Origin: Streptomyces sp. BA2 | GTDB taxonomy: Bacteria > Actinomycetota > Actinomycetes > Streptomycetales > Streptomycetaceae | Assembly: GCF_009769735.1 (NCBI RefSeq) | Contig: NZ_WSRO01000002.1 | Coordinates: 8,481,001-8,545,000 of the forward strand | Direction: 5' to 3' | Length of the DNA stretch: 64,000 nt | Part shown: piece after piece, positions 8,140-17,493 of the stretch | Layout: each line of letters begins with the position of its first letter | Numbering within the stretch: position 1 is the stretch's first letter | Notes under the pieces: generated by a model | What the model was told of the DNA's origin: nothing | Databases searched by the model: none | Seen by the model: the letters and a program-made list of their open reading frames with translations, nothing else | Translations under genes and position numbers: made by a program

Positions 8140-8549
8140 GCTTCGTCGGGGCCGCCCATGATCTGGCGGATCACGACGGGGTAGTTCGGTGCGCCCTCGG
8201 GAATCGGGCACTGCTGGATGCGGTTGGCGATCTCCGTGACGCGGTCCAGGCTCGCGCAGTCGAGAACCCAGTACCCGGCGAGGACCTCCTTCGTCTCGCC
8301 GTAGGGACCGTCCGTGATGACCGGCCGGCCGTCCTTGTCCACGTCGACCAGACGGGTCTGCGCGGGCTCGGCAAGGCCCTGCCCGTCGACGATCTCGCCG
8401 GACTCCGCCAGATCGTCGTTGAGCGCGCCCATGAAGGCGAACATCGCCTGCAGGTCCTTCTCGCTCCACGCCGGGCTTGTCGCGTTGCCCTTGCCGCTCT
8501 GCGCCTCGTAGTCCGCCTGCGTGCCCTGAACCATCACCAGGTACTTCAT
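8133..8549 (-). CDS. DGPF (YCII-related) protein, ECF42 target
   Basis: A 138-residue YCII-related protein carrying the hallmark DGPYGETKEVLAGYWVLD at about residues 82-99, the DGPF motif that names the family. Function is unknown; DGPF proteins are consistently linked to and induced by ECF42 sigma factors. The ATG at 8549 was chosen over an upstream in-frame ATG at 8579 because GAGGAG sits 9-10 bases before it. It is the first gene of a three-gene operon with the sigma factor and the FGE-like protein, and it overlaps the sigma gene by 7 bases. Confidence 0.92.
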   Translation of the reverse strand: MKYLVMVQGTQADYEAQSGKGNATSPAWSEKDLQAMFAFMGALNDDLAESGEIVDGQGLAEPAQTRLVDVDKDGRPVITDGPYGETKEVLAGYWVLDCASLDRVTEIANRIQQCPIPEGAPNYPVVIRQIMGGPDEAC

Positions 8550-8604
8550 GATGTCGCTCCTCGGCTGTGCGGTGGTCACCCCTTGTGGGCAACTCTCACA
8601 GGGG

Positions 8605-8633
8605 ACGTCGGAGCGGACGACCCGTTCTCGACA
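8605..8633 (-). promoter_or_regulatory. ECF42-type promoter of the DGPF-sigma operon
   Basis: Read on the minus strand, TGTCGA (8633-8628) and CGACGT (8610-8605) are separated by exactly 17 bases. This matches the ECF42 promoter as I recall it from S. venezuelae work: TGTCGA at -35 and CGA/TC at -10. It lies about 55 bases upstream of the DGPF start codon, so autoregulation is expected. Confidence 0.8.
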
Positions 8634-8750
8634 TTACGCCGGAACAATTTCGACGCCCTGCCGAAGGGGCGTGTCCGCCCGCTGCCCCGGGCCCCGGCCC
8701 ACCGGGACATTTCGGTAGTCGCCGAACCGACGCGCGGCTACGGTCCGACC

Positions 8751-9557
8751 ATGACGTACGCACAGCGAGCCGACCAGTTCCGCGCCCTGCACCGCACCGG
8801 CGAACCCCTGCTGCTTCCCAACGCCTGGGACCACGCCTCAGCGGCCGCGCTCGCCCACGGCGGCTTCCCGGCGATCGGCACCACCAGCCTGGGCGTGGCG
8901 GCCGCCGCGGGCAAGGCGGACGCCACGGGCGACACACGGGAGGAGACCCTGCGCCTCGCCCATGGCCTGGCCCGGCTGCCCGCGCTGATCACCGTGGACA
9001 TCGAGGGCGGCTTCAGCGACCGGCCCGGGGAGGTGGCGGTGCTCGCGGCGGAACTCGTCGGGGCGGGGGTCGTGGGCGTGAACATCGAGGACGGCCGCCC
9101 GGACGGCACGCTGGCCGACACGGCTCTGCAGTGCGAGCTGATCCGCGCCGTCAAGGAGTCGGCCCCCGACCTGTTCGTCAACGCGCGCACCGACACGTAC
9201 TGGCTGCGCGCCGGGGGAGCGGGCGAGACCGAGCGCCGGGCCGCGGACTATCAACTGGCGGGCGCCGACGGCGTGTTCGTCCCCGGCCTTCAGGACGAGA
9301 AGGCCATCGAGGGGCTGGTCGAGGGGCTGGCCGACGTGCCGCTGAACATCCTCTTCGCGCCGGGCGCCCTGACGTACGGGCGCCTCGCGGAGCTCGGCGT
9401 GCGGCGGGTGAGCAGCGGCTCGTTGCTGTTCCGCGCCGCGCTGCACGGAGCCGTCGAGGCGGCGCGCTCGATCGCCCGGGGTGACACGGTGCCGCAGGAC
9501 CTGCCCTCGTACGCGGATGCCCAGGCGCTCTCGGCGGCTTACGGCGAGGGCGTGTAG
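8751..9557 (+). CDS. Isocitrate lyase/PEP mutase-family protein
   Basis: A 268-residue TIM-barrel enzyme of the PEP mutase/isocitrate lyase superfamily. Recognisable elements are LLLPNAWDHASAAALAHGGF at the N-terminus, ITVDIEGGFSDRPGEV (metal-binding acidic residues), GVVGVNIEDGRPDGTLAD, and FVNARTDTYWL. The cysteine of isocitrate lyases (KKCGH) is absent, so this belongs to the short bacterial branch that includes oxaloacetate decarboxylase and C-C lyase-type members; the substrate is unknown. The ATG at 8751 gives the canonical N-terminus; frame extension upstream overlaps the ECF promoter and is not credible. It overlaps the convergent MMPL gene by 19 bases. Confidence 0.88.
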   Translation: MTYAQRADQFRALHRTGEPLLLPNAWDHASAAALAHGGFPAIGTTSLGVAAAAGKADATGDTREETLRLAHGLARLPALITVDIEGGFSDRPGEVAVLAAELVGAGVVGVNIEDGRPDGTLADTALQCELIRAVKESAPDLFVNARTDTYWLRAGGAGETERRAADYQLAGADGVFVPGLQDEKAIEGLVEGLADVPLNILFAPGALTYGRLAELGVRRVSSGSLLFRAALHGAVEAARSIARGDTVPQDLPSYADAQALSAAYGEGV

Positions 9558-11683
9558 GGCGGCGTCGAGGGCGAGTCGTCCGCGTCGCGCTTCTCGTCCC
9601 CGTGCCCCGGCCACCACGCCGCGTGCCCGATGAGCGCCGTCAGCGCGGGCGTGAAGATCATCGCCATGACGAAGGCGGCGATGAGGATGCCGAAGGAGAG
9701 GGAGAAGCCCATCTGGGAGAGCGTCGAGTTGCCCGCGAGCATCAGCGTCGCGAACGTGCCCGCCAGGATCACGCCCGCCGAGCCGATCGTCGGGCCCGAG
9801 TGGCGCACCGCCGTGCCCGCCGCGTCGTGCGGGGTGCGGCCCTCGCGGGCCTCCTCGCGCAGCCGCGACACCATCAGGATGTTGTAGTCGGTGCCGAGGG
9901 CGACCACGAACAAGTACATGATCACGGGCAGCATGAACATCAACCCGGGCTGGCTGCCGATCTGTTGGAACAGCAGCGAGGTCGCGCCCAGGGTCGCGCC
10001 GAAGCCGAGCGCGACCGACAGCATCAGATACCAGGGAGCCACCAGGCTCCGCAGGAGCAGGCCGAGGATGACCATGATGGCGAGCGCGGCCACCGGGAAG
10101 ACCACCGAATAGTCGCGGTCCACGGCCTTGTTGATGTCGACGTACACCGCCGTCGTCCCGCCGACGAGCGCTTCGGTTCCGGTGGGCGCGTCCTCGTGCG
10201 CGATCGGGCGCAGGCGGTCCTTGACGGTCTCCAGGGCCTTGTCGGACGCGGGCGGATCCGCGAGCACCACGGAGTACGAGGCCGTCGTGCCGTCCGTGCT
10301 CAGCCGCGGCGCGGAGACCTCGCCCACGCCACGGACCTCGTCCAGCTGCTCTCGGAAGGCGGCCGTCCGCGCTTTCGGGAGCGGCCCGTCGTCCGTCGAG
10401 GTGAGGTAGACGAAGGTCGGGTCGGTGGTGCCCGCGGGGAAGCCCTTCTGGAGGTTCTTCAGGGCGACCATCGACTCCTTGTCCTTGGGAAGCGAGGAGC
10501 CCGCGAGGTCGAAGTTGGCCTTGTAGCCGAGGGCGCCGAGGGTGAGCGCCCCCATGAACAGCGCCGACACCAGGGCCCAGACGGCGGGCTTACGGGCGAT
10601 GGACGCGCCGAGCCGCGCGAACCCGGTGCCCTGCGGTTCCCGCTGCCACGACTTCGAGGGCCAGAACACCTTCGTGCCGAGCAGCGAGACGACGGCGGGG
10701 ACCAGCGTGAGCCCGGCGAGCAGCGTCACGAAGACCGCGATGGCCAGGGCGGGGCCCATGGAGCGCAGCATGCCGAGCGAGGAGAGCGTCAGGGCGGCGA
10801 ACGCGACGATGACGGCGCCGGCCGCCGAGGTGATCGCCTCGCCGACCCGCTCGACGGCATGCACCATGCCGCCCTTGGGATCCTCGCCCGCCCGCAGGGC
10901 CTCTCGGTAGCGGAAGAGCAGGAACAGGATGTAGTCCGTGCCGACGCCGAACAGGACGACGGTGAGGAGTTCCTGGATGGAGGAGTCGGCCTTCATGTCG
11001 AAGGCCTTGTTCGCGGAGGCGATCAGGCCGGTCGCCATCGGTGAGATGAGGCCGATCAGGACCACGGGGAGCAGCGCGATGATCGGGCTCCGGAAGATCA
11101 CCAGGAGCAGCACGATGATGATCACGATCGTGCCGACCCCGACGAGCAGTCCGGCCCGCTCCGAGGCATCGCTCTCGTCGAGCGCCTGGGCGGCGGAGCC
11201 CGTGATTCCGGCCGAGAGGTCCGTGCCCTTCAGCTCGGGCTCGAGGTCGGAGCGCAGTTCCTCGACCGCGTCCTGCTGTGCGGTGTCCTCGGGGTTGGTG
11301 ATCTTCGGCATCGCGACGACCGACGTCCGCACGAGCTTGTTGGGGGAGACGGCGCCCGGCACGACCGCCTGTACCTCGGGGATCTTCTTGGCCTGCAGAT
11401 CCTTGGAGATGCGGGTGATGTCCGCGGAGTCGGCCGCCGTCAGCTTTCCGCCGTCGGAGCGCTGGAAGACGATGATCGCGCCGACGTTCTGCTGTTGGGG
11501 GAACTCCGCTTCCTGTACGTCCGCCGCGCGGATGGACTCGTAATGATCCGGAAGGAAGCTCGCCTCGTCGCTGCTGGATGTGAGCTTTGGCGCCAGGGAG
11601 ATCACGGCACCGGCCACCACGACCCACGCCAGAATGATCCACCACGGGCGACGGACCACGAATCGGCCCAGGCCAGAGAACAT
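9539..11683 (-). CDS. MMPL/RND-family membrane transporter
   Basis: A 714-residue membrane protein of the actinobacterial MMPL (RND) family. It has one N-terminal transmembrane helix (WWIILAWVVVAGAVISL), an extracytoplasmic domain, a block of five or six helices, and then a duplicated second half. The RND-type motifs GVGTDYILFLLFRYREAL (first half) and ALGTDYNILMVSRLREEA (second half) carry the conserved GTDY residues linked to proton relay. Such proteins export lipids or hydrophobic metabolites. The ATG at 11683 follows GGGAGAGG; an upstream in-frame start at 11734 is less likely. The substrate is not predictable. It is unrelated in sequence order to its metabolic neighbours. Confidence 0.92.
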   Translation of the reverse strand: MFSGLGRFVVRRPWWIILAWVVVAGAVISLAPKLTSSSDEASFLPDHYESIRAADVQEAEFPQQQNVGAIIVFQRSDGGKLTAADSADITRISKDLQAKKIPEVQAVVPGAVSPNKLVRTSVVAMPKITNPEDTAQQDAVEELRSDLEPELKGTDLSAGITGSAAQALDESDASERAGLLVGVGTIVIIIVLLLVIFRSPIIALLPVVLIGLISPMATGLIASANKAFDMKADSSIQELLTVVLFGVGTDYILFLLFRYREALRAGEDPKGGMVHAVERVGEAITSAAGAVIVAFAALTLSSLGMLRSMGPALAIAVFVTLLAGLTLVPAVVSLLGTKVFWPSKSWQREPQGTGFARLGASIARKPAVWALVSALFMGALTLGALGYKANFDLAGSSLPKDKESMVALKNLQKGFPAGTTDPTFVYLTSTDDGPLPKARTAAFREQLDEVRGVGEVSAPRLSTDGTTASYSVVLADPPASDKALETVKDRLRPIAHEDAPTGTEALVGGTTAVYVDINKAVDRDYSVVFPVAALAIMVILGLLLRSLVAPWYLMLSVALGFGATLGATSLLFQQIGSQPGLMFMLPVIMYLFVVALGTDYNILMVSRLREEAREGRTPHDAAGTAVRHSGPTIGSAGVILAGTFATLMLAGNSTLSQMGFSLSFGILIAAFVMAMIFTPALTALIGHAAWWPGHGDEKRDADDSPSTPPYTPSP

Positions 11684-11789
11684 CGGCTGCTGCCTCTCCC
11701 TCGCCCCCGAGGCGTAACGGCGCGTTCTGACCAAGGATCTTCCGGACCGGGCGGCCCCGCCACTTGAGCCGTTCGGCGCAACGGAAGGG

Positions 11790-11812
11790 GCCCCCGGTCA
11801 TGCCCCGGGGGC
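11790..11812 (-). terminator. Hairpin terminator after lpdA
   Basis: GCCCCCGG (11790-11797) pairs perfectly with CCGGGGGC (11805-11812) across a 7-base loop, 24 bases beyond the lpdA stop. Confidence 0.65.
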
Positions 11813-11835
11813 GCCCTGGAAGTGCCCGTGCGCCG

Positions 11836-13239
11836 TCAGAAGTTGATCATGTGCCCGGCCAGGCCGTGCACCGCTTCCTTGACCGCCTCGCCGAGCGTCG
11901 GGTGCGCGTGCACGTTGCGCGCCACCTCGTGCACGGTCAGGTCCCACTGCTGGGCCAGGGTCAGCTCGGGAAGAAGCTCGGTGACGTCCGGGCCGATCAG
12001 GTGGGCGCCGATGATCTCGCCGTACTGCGCGTCACTGATGATCTTGACGAAGCCGACGGTGTCGCCGAGGCCGTGCGCCTTGCCGTTCGCCATGAACGGG
12101 AACTTGGCGACCTTGACGTCGAAGCCCTTCTCCTTGGCCTGCGCCTCCGTCCAGCCGAAGCTGGCGATCTGCGGCTGCGAATAGGTCGCGCGCGGGATCA
12201 TCGGGTAGTCGAGTTCCATCGTCTCGGCGCCCGAGATCGTCTCGGCGGCCACGACGCCCATCGACTCGGCGGTGTGCGCGAGCATCAGCTTCGCGGTGAC
12301 GTCACCGATGGCGTAGATGTGCGGCACGCTCGTCCGCCCGCGCCCGTCGATGTCGATGGCGCCGCGCTCGGTCAGCGCCACGCCCGTCGCCTCCAGGCCG
12401 AAGCCCGTGACGTTCGGCGCGAAGCCGATGGCCTGGAGGACCTTGTCCGCCTCCAGGATCTCCTGCTTGCCGTCCTTGCCCGTCACCGTGACCTTGACCT
12501 TGGCCCCGGACTCGTCGATCGACTCGACGCGGGTGGAGGTCTTCACGTCGATGCCGAGCTTGCGGTACTGCTTGGCAAGTTCCGTCGAGACGTCCGCGTC
12601 CTCAAGGGGCGCGATGCGGTCGAGGAACTCGACGATCGTCACCTTCACGCCGTAGTTGTGCAGGACGTAGGCGAACTCGATGCCGATGGCGCCCGCGCCC
12701 GCGATCACGATCGACTCAGGCACGGAGTCGGCGAGGATCTGCTCCTCGTACGTCACCACACGCTCGGAACGCTGAGTGCCGGGCAGCAGCTTCGGCGTCG
12801 CGCCCGTGGCGATGATGCAGTTCTGAAACGTGATCGTGTCCGTGGAGCCGTCCGACTTGGCGACCTGGAGCGTGTTCGCGTCGAGGAACGTGCCCCGGCC
12901 GTCGAACTCGGTGATCTTGTTCTTCTTCATCAGGAAGTGGACGCCCTTGACGCGGCCGTCCGCGACCGTGCGGCTGCGGTTGAACGCCTCGCCGTAGTCG
13001 AAGGACACGTTCCCGTCGACCTTGATGCCGTACGTCTTCTGCTCGTGCGTGAACAGATGGGCCAGCTCGGCGTTGCGCAGCAGCGCCTTGGTCGGGATAC
13101 AGCCGACGTTCAGGCACACACCTCCCCAGTACTTCTCCTCGACGACCGCTACCCGCTTGCCCAACTGGGCGGCGCGGATGGCGGCCACATAGCCGCCGGG
13201 TCCTGCTCCGAGCACGACGACGTCGAAGCGGTCTTCCAT
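11836..13239 (-). CDS. lpdA: Dihydrolipoamide dehydrogenase (E3)
   Basis: A 467-residue flavoprotein disulfide reductase that reoxidises dihydrolipoamide with NAD+ in pyruvate, 2-oxoglutarate and branched-chain dehydrogenase complexes or glycine cleavage. The FAD-binding GAGPGG is at residues 11-16 and the redox disulfide GVCLNVGC has Cys42 and Cys47. The NAD-binding GAGAIGIEF lies mid-protein, and the C-terminal HAHPTLGE provides the catalytic His446-Glu451 pair contributed to the partner subunit. The ATG at 13239 follows AGAGAGGACC. It stands alone here, as in other Streptomyces, away from the E1/E2 genes. Confidence 0.95.
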   Translation of the reverse strand: MEDRFDVVVLGAGPGGYVAAIRAAQLGKRVAVVEEKYWGGVCLNVGCIPTKALLRNAELAHLFTHEQKTYGIKVDGNVSFDYGEAFNRSRTVADGRVKGVHFLMKKNKITEFDGRGTFLDANTLQVAKSDGSTDTITFQNCIIATGATPKLLPGTQRSERVVTYEEQILADSVPESIVIAGAGAIGIEFAYVLHNYGVKVTIVEFLDRIAPLEDADVSTELAKQYRKLGIDVKTSTRVESIDESGAKVKVTVTGKDGKQEILEADKVLQAIGFAPNVTGFGLEATGVALTERGAIDIDGRGRTSVPHIYAIGDVTAKLMLAHTAESMGVVAAETISGAETMELDYPMIPRATYSQPQIASFGWTEAQAKEKGFDVKVAKFPFMANGKAHGLGDTVGFVKIISDAQYGEIIGAHLIGPDVTELLPELTLAQQWDLTVHEVARNVHAHPTLGEAVKEAVHGLAGHMINF

Positions 13240-13510
13240 GGGGAGGTCCTCTCTGGTGGTACGTATCCGGTGGTACGTGACTCGCGCACGTCCGATCATG
13301 CGCCATCCGGACGCCTCGCGGGCGGCCGGGTGTCCGATGTCATGCCGCCCCTACTGCCCCCTGTCCTCAACCACCGCTGGGGGCACGCCCGTTGGCGATC
13401 CGGCCCGGGTTCACCCGGTCGTGAGTCACGGGATAGTGTCGCCGCGACGGAGCAGAAACCCATGTCCCTCTGGAAACACATGTCCCTCTGGGAGAGGTGG
13501 AGAACGCGCT

Positions 13511-14359
13511 GTGGCGGCAGACGACCAGGCCGAGATGATGTCCATTCCCTTCGACGTGCCGACATCGGCACGCGCCTACGGCTGGATGCTCGGCGGCAAG
13601 GACAACTACGCGGTCGACCGCGACTTCCTGCTGCGGACACTGCCCGACTTCCCCGAGTGCGTCGACATCGCCCGGCAGAACCGCGAGTTCCTGTTCCGCG
13701 TCGTGCGCCATCTGACCCGGGCGGGGATCCGCCAGTTCATCGACATGGGCTGCGGCCTGCCGACCGACGAGAACGTCCACCAGGTCGCCCGGCGCTTCGC
13801 ACCGGACACCCGCGTCGTCTACGTGGACCTCGATCCGATCGTCCTCGCGCACGGCAGGGCGCTGCTCGCCGACGACTCCACCACCACCGTCATCAACGGC
13901 GACATGCGCGACCAGGACGCGATCCTCGGCCACCCCGACGTCATCCGCCTCATCGACTTCGACGAGCCGGTCGCGGTGCTCTTCCTGTCGGTGGTGCACC
14001 ACCTCACCGACGCCGACGGTCCCCGCCGCGTGCTGCGCACGATCGTCGACCGGGCGGCGCCCGGCAGCTACCTCGGCCTCTCGCAGGTCGTCGCCGACGA
14101 CCCCGTCCGCGGCGCGGCGATGAGCGCGCACATCTCCGGCGGCGGCGTCCCCTGGCAGACCCGCACCCCGGCCGAGGTCGATGCCCTCCTGGACGGTCTT
14201 GAGCCGGTCGAGCCCGGCCTGGTGAACCTGGTCGACTGGCGCCCCGACGCGGACCAGCCCCCGCTCGCCCCGGTCCACGAGGACCTGGCCCCCTACCTGG
14301 GCGCCACCGAGCAGAGCAAGGGGATCTACGAGTACGGGGGTTTGCTCCGCAAGGCATAG
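13511..14359 (+). CDS. S-adenosylmethionine methyltransferase, DUF574/Methyltransf_19 type
   Basis: A 282-residue member of the family found almost only in actinomycetes, with many paralogues in Streptomyces. Diagnostic segments are SARAYGWMLGGKDNYAVDR near the N-terminus and QFIDMGCGLPTDENVHQVA (the SAM-binding glycine loop), then VVYVDLDPIVLAHGRALL and LSVVHHLTDAD. The substrate is unknown. The start was set at GTG 13511 because GGAG lies 8 bases upstream; an internal ATG pair at 13535 is also possible. A 13-base direct repeat (CATGTCCCTCTGG) occurs at 13461-13473 and 13479-13491 just upstream. Confidence 0.9.
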   Translation: MAADDQAEMMSIPFDVPTSARAYGWMLGGKDNYAVDRDFLLRTLPDFPECVDIARQNREFLFRVVRHLTRAGIRQFIDMGCGLPTDENVHQVARRFAPDTRVVYVDLDPIVLAHGRALLADDSTTTVINGDMRDQDAILGHPDVIRLIDFDEPVAVLFLSVVHHLTDADGPRRVLRTIVDRAAPGSYLGLSQVVADDPVRGAAMSAHISGGGVPWQTRTPAEVDALLDGLEPVEPGLVNLVDWRPDADQPPLAPVHEDLAPYLGATEQSKGIYEYGGLLRKA

Positions 14360-14536
14360 CCATACACAATGGCGTGCATGATCCAGCACCTGACCGCCGC
14401 CGTGAGGACCTTCGGGGTTCCGTGGCGGCGCGGGTGCGAGCGATCGGGTCGATAGCTGCCGCAAGGCATACGTCTCCAGCGGTCCGGAGTTCCCTCTCCG
14501 CACCGCCGCCCGTTCACTCACCACTGAAGGATCACC

Positions 14537-15493
14537 ATGGCTGTGGTTTCCCCTGCCGTCTCTCCCGCCGCCCCCGTCTCTCCCACGCTCCGTGACGCCC
14601 GCGTCCCCGCCGACGGCATGTACGAAGGGCGCCGCACCCTGCGCCGCGTCCCCGAGGGCTGGGAAGAGCGCCCGTACGAACTGATCGACGTCGTCCCCCA
14701 GGGGCGCCTCATCGGCGCCGAGATCCGCGGCGTCGACCTCGCCGAGCCGCTCACGCCCGCGCTGCGTGAAGAACTCAACCGCGCCCTCCTGGAGTGGAAG
14801 GTGCTCTTCTTCCGCGGCGCCGGGATCACCTCCGAGCAGCAGCGCGCCTTCGCCCTCAACTGGGGCGAGTTGGAGACCAATCCGCTGCTCGCGCGTGGCT
14901 CGGCCGACGACGTCGTCCGGTTCGACAAGGGCGGCAGCGCGACCCCCACGTACGAGAACGTCTGGCACGCCGACGTCACCTTCCGCGAGCGCCCCGCGCT
15001 CGGCGCCGTCCTGCAGTTGCGAGAGGTGCCGCCGGTGGGCGGCGACACGATGTGGGCGGACATGGCGGCCGCGTACGACAACCTCCCCGACGAGGTGAAG
15101 GAACGCATCGAGGGTGCCCGCGCGGTGCACGACTTCATTCCCGGCTTCGTCCGCTTCTACGGCCCCGAGAAGCTGATCCCGCTCCAGGAGCAGTTCCCGC
15201 CGGTCACGCACCCCGTGGTGCGCAGGCACCCGGAGACCGGGCGGCGGATGCTCTTCGTGAACACGTCCTTCACCACGCACATCGTGGGCATGGAACGGGC
15301 CGAGAGCGACCGGCTGCTGAGCTATCTGGTGCGGCAGGCGCAGGTCCCGGAGTACCAGGTGCGGTTCCACTGGCAGGCGGGTGACGTCGCCTTCTGGGAC
15401 AACCGCTCCACCCAGCACTACGCGGTCGACGACTACGCCCCGCACCGCCGCGTGGCCGAACGCGTCGCGATAGCGGGCGACCGCCCGCACTGA
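14537..15493 (+). CDS. TauD/TfdA-family 2-oxoglutarate/Fe(II) dioxygenase
   Basis: A 318-residue oxygenase. The iron ligands are visible: WHADVTF gives His144 and Asp146, and STQHYAV gives the distal His294, with the following arginine-rich HRRVAERV segment binding 2-oxoglutarate. The family hydroxylates taurine, alkylsulfates, phenoxyacetates and many secondary metabolites. The N-terminal 30 residues are a Val/Pro/Ser-rich extension. AAGGATCACC precedes ATG 14537. The epoxide hydrolase gene starts 31 bases downstream on the same strand, so the two may act in one catabolic route. The substrate is not predictable. Confidence 0.9.
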   Translation: MAVVSPAVSPAAPVSPTLRDARVPADGMYEGRRTLRRVPEGWEERPYELIDVVPQGRLIGAEIRGVDLAEPLTPALREELNRALLEWKVLFFRGAGITSEQQRAFALNWGELETNPLLARGSADDVVRFDKGGSATPTYENVWHADVTFRERPALGAVLQLREVPPVGGDTMWADMAAAYDNLPDEVKERIEGARAVHDFIPGFVRFYGPEKLIPLQEQFPPVTHPVVRRHPETGRRMLFVNTSFTTHIVGMERAESDRLLSYLVRQAQVPEYQVRFHWQAGDVAFWDNRSTQHYAVDDYAPHRRVAERVAIAGDRPH

Positions 15494-15523
15494 CCCACTT
15501 CTTCGGAAGGAATGTGATTCCTG

Positions 15524-16756
15524 ATGGCAGCCGCAGCGCGCCTCCCGATGACGCCCGAGCCCATCCACGTCCCCGACGCGGTGCTCGATGACCTCAAGGC
15601 GCGGCTGCGGCTGACCAGGTGGCCCGACGACATCGGCAACGACGACGGGTACTACGGCGTCCGTCGCGGCTACCTCCAGGAACTGGCCGACCACTGGTTG
15701 CATCACTACGACTGGCGCAAGGCCGAAGCGGCGATCAACTCCTATGAGCACTACCGGGTGAGCGTCGACGGCGTGCCCGTGCACTTCATGCGCAGGCCCG
15801 GCGTCGGCCCGGCCCCCACCCCGCTCATCCTCACGCACGGCTGGCCCTGGACCTTCTGGCACTGGTCCAAGGTGGTGGATCCGCTGGCCGACCCCGCCGC
15901 GTACGGCGGCGACCCGGCCGACGCGTTCGACGTCATCGTGCCCTCCCTGCCCGGCTTCGGCTTCTCCACGCCGCTGCCGGACCACCCCGACATGAACTTC
16001 TGGAAGGTCGCCGACCTCTGGCACACCTTGATGACCGAGACGCTCGGCCACGAGAAGTACGCCGCAGGCGGGTGTGACATCGGCGCCCTCGTCACCGGTC
16101 AGCTCGGCCACAAGTACGCCGACGAACTCCACGGCATCCACATCGGATCCGGCCTGAAGCTCACCTTCTTCAACGGCGACCGGGGCTGGGATCTCAGCGG
16201 CGGCCGGCCGATTCCTGAGGGACTGTCCGAGGCCGACCACCGTCAACTGCTCTCCCTGGAACGGCGCTTCGCCGCCCACCTGGCCGTGCACATGCTCGGT
16301 CCCAGCACGCTCTCCTACGGGCTCAGCGACTCACCGGTCGGGCTGCTCGCCTGGATCCTGGAGCGCTGGGACAAGTGGAGCGACAACCGCGGTGACGTGG
16401 AGAGCGTCTTCTCCAAGGACGATCTGCTCACCCACGCCATGATCTTCTGGGTGAACAACGCCATCGGGACGTCGATGCGCTACTACGCCAACGCCAACCG
16501 CTACCCCTGGACGCCCTCGCACGACCGTCAGCCGGTCATCGAAGCCCCCACCGGCATCACTTTCGTCGGCCACGAGAACCCGCCCGGGGTCACCACCACC
16601 GAGCAGCGGGTCCAGAACTGGCTCGGGGGCGACCGGGCCGACTGGTACCGGCACGTGAACCTCACCGCACACGAGAGCGGCGGTCACTTCATTCCGTGGG
16701 AGATTCCCGACGGCTGGGTGGACGACCTGCGCCGTACGTTCCGGGGGCGACGTTGA
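15524..16756 (+). CDS. Epoxide hydrolase, alpha/beta-fold with EHN domain
   Basis: A 410-residue protein resembling microsomal-type epoxide hydrolases. The N-terminal EHN segment (residues about 9-110) includes LKARLRLTRWPDDIGN and YLQELADHWLHHYDWRKAEA. The oxyanion-hole motif is LTHGWPWTFWHW. The nucleophile is Asp185 in GGCDIGALVTG and the general-base histidine is His388 in SGGHFIPWE. These enzymes open epoxides to vicinal diols by an ester intermediate. It probably shares a transcript with the TauD-like dioxygenase 31 bases upstream. The native substrate is unknown. Confidence 0.92.
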   Translation: MAAAARLPMTPEPIHVPDAVLDDLKARLRLTRWPDDIGNDDGYYGVRRGYLQELADHWLHHYDWRKAEAAINSYEHYRVSVDGVPVHFMRRPGVGPAPTPLILTHGWPWTFWHWSKVVDPLADPAAYGGDPADAFDVIVPSLPGFGFSTPLPDHPDMNFWKVADLWHTLMTETLGHEKYAAGGCDIGALVTGQLGHKYADELHGIHIGSGLKLTFFNGDRGWDLSGGRPIPEGLSEADHRQLLSLERRFAAHLAVHMLGPSTLSYGLSDSPVGLLAWILERWDKWSDNRGDVESVFSKDDLLTHAMIFWVNNAIGTSMRYYANANRYPWTPSHDRQPVIEAPTGITFVGHENPPGVTTTEQRVQNWLGGDRADWYRHVNLTAHESGGHFIPWEIPDGWVDDLRRTFRGRR

Positions 16757-16774
16757 GCGAGCAGCCGCCCTCGC

Positions 16775-17317
16775 TCAACGCTCCGGCGTCCGCCGCCACG
16801 TGACCTCGCCGTCCTGCCACGCGTCCGTGGGGGCCAGCCCCGCAGCAGCGGCGACGGCTGCTGATGCCCGGTGGTCCGGGTGGACATGGGCGATGACGTC
16901 ACCTACGGCCCGCTGCCCCGCAAGCCACTCGACGAGGCCCCGGGCCGCCTCCACCGCGATGCCCCGCCCCTGCCAGGGAGTCCCCACGACCCAGGCGATC
17001 TCCGCGACCAGCGCGCTGCTGCCGTCGGCGGGGCCCGGGGAAGCGGGCCCCAGCGTCGCCTGCACCGTCCCGACGAGGCACTCCTCGTCACGCGACCGCA
17101 GCACCCAGTTGCACCAGGAGACCGCCGGATCGGGGGACCCGGCGGTCATCCGCCGGTAGCGGGCTCGCAGGGCCGGCGGGTCGTCCGGAGAGCCGCCGAT
17201 GAAGGCGTGCAGGGCGGGATCGGAGAGCACCCGGGCCATCTCGTCGGCGTGCTGGACCCGCAGCGGTTCGAGGATCAGCCGGGCGGTGCTGATCTCCTCG
17301 GCGTGGACCCTGGTCAC
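16775..17317 (-). CDS. GNAT-family N-acetyltransferase
   Basis: A 180-residue acetyltransferase of the RimJ/RimL-like (Acetyltransf_3) branch. It starts with the typical ISTARLILEPLRVQHADEMA and carries the acetyl-CoA pyrophosphate-binding loop in VVGTPWQGRGIAVEAARGLV (Q-x-x-G-x-G/A type) plus the C-terminal IAHVHPDHRASAAVAAAAGL. The acceptor is unknown. The GTG at 17317 was chosen because GGAGGTGG lies 8-9 bases before it; the frame extends upstream to 17380. It is convergent with the epoxide hydrolase gene, 18 bases from its stop. Confidence 0.87.
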   Translation of the reverse strand: MTRVHAEEISTARLILEPLRVQHADEMARVLSDPALHAFIGGSPDDPPALRARYRRMTAGSPDPAVSWCNWVLRSRDEECLVGTVQATLGPASPGPADGSSALVAEIAWVVGTPWQGRGIAVEAARGLVEWLAGQRAVGDVIAHVHPDHRASAAVAAAAGLAPTDAWQDGEVTWRRTPER

Positions 17318-17381
17318 GGACGCCACCTCCCCAAGCTGAGACCCTATGTGCGCTGGGCAGCGTAGCCCCGGCGGCGACATG

Positions 17382-17463
17382 GGCCACGCCTTGGACGGCG
17401 CTCGGGGCGTCGTTCAAGGCGTGGCCGTGGAGGGGGCCTCATCCCCCCGTCAGGGACGAGGCC
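17382..17463 (-). terminator. Two hairpins after the subtilisin-inhibitor gene
   Basis: GGCCACGCCTTG (17382-17393) pairs perfectly with CAAGGCGTGGCC (17415-17426). A second stem pairs GGCCTC (17435-17440) with GAGGCC (17458-17463). They follow the minus-strand inhibitor gene (stop at 17494) and so are likely its terminator, upstream of the GNAT start. Confidence 0.6.
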
Positions 17464-17493
17464 GCTCACCTCCGGATGTGCGGCAGGTGGGGC

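Noticed and set aside
14360..14536. Possible SAM or other riboswitch before the dioxygenase gene
   Set aside because: I found a few small stems but not the conserved core of a SAM-I, SAM-II or SAM-IV riboswitch.
13367..16291. 974-residue minus-strand ORF
   Set aside because: It is antisense to the methyltransferase, dioxygenase and epoxide hydrolase genes, which carry clear motifs; its own translation has none.
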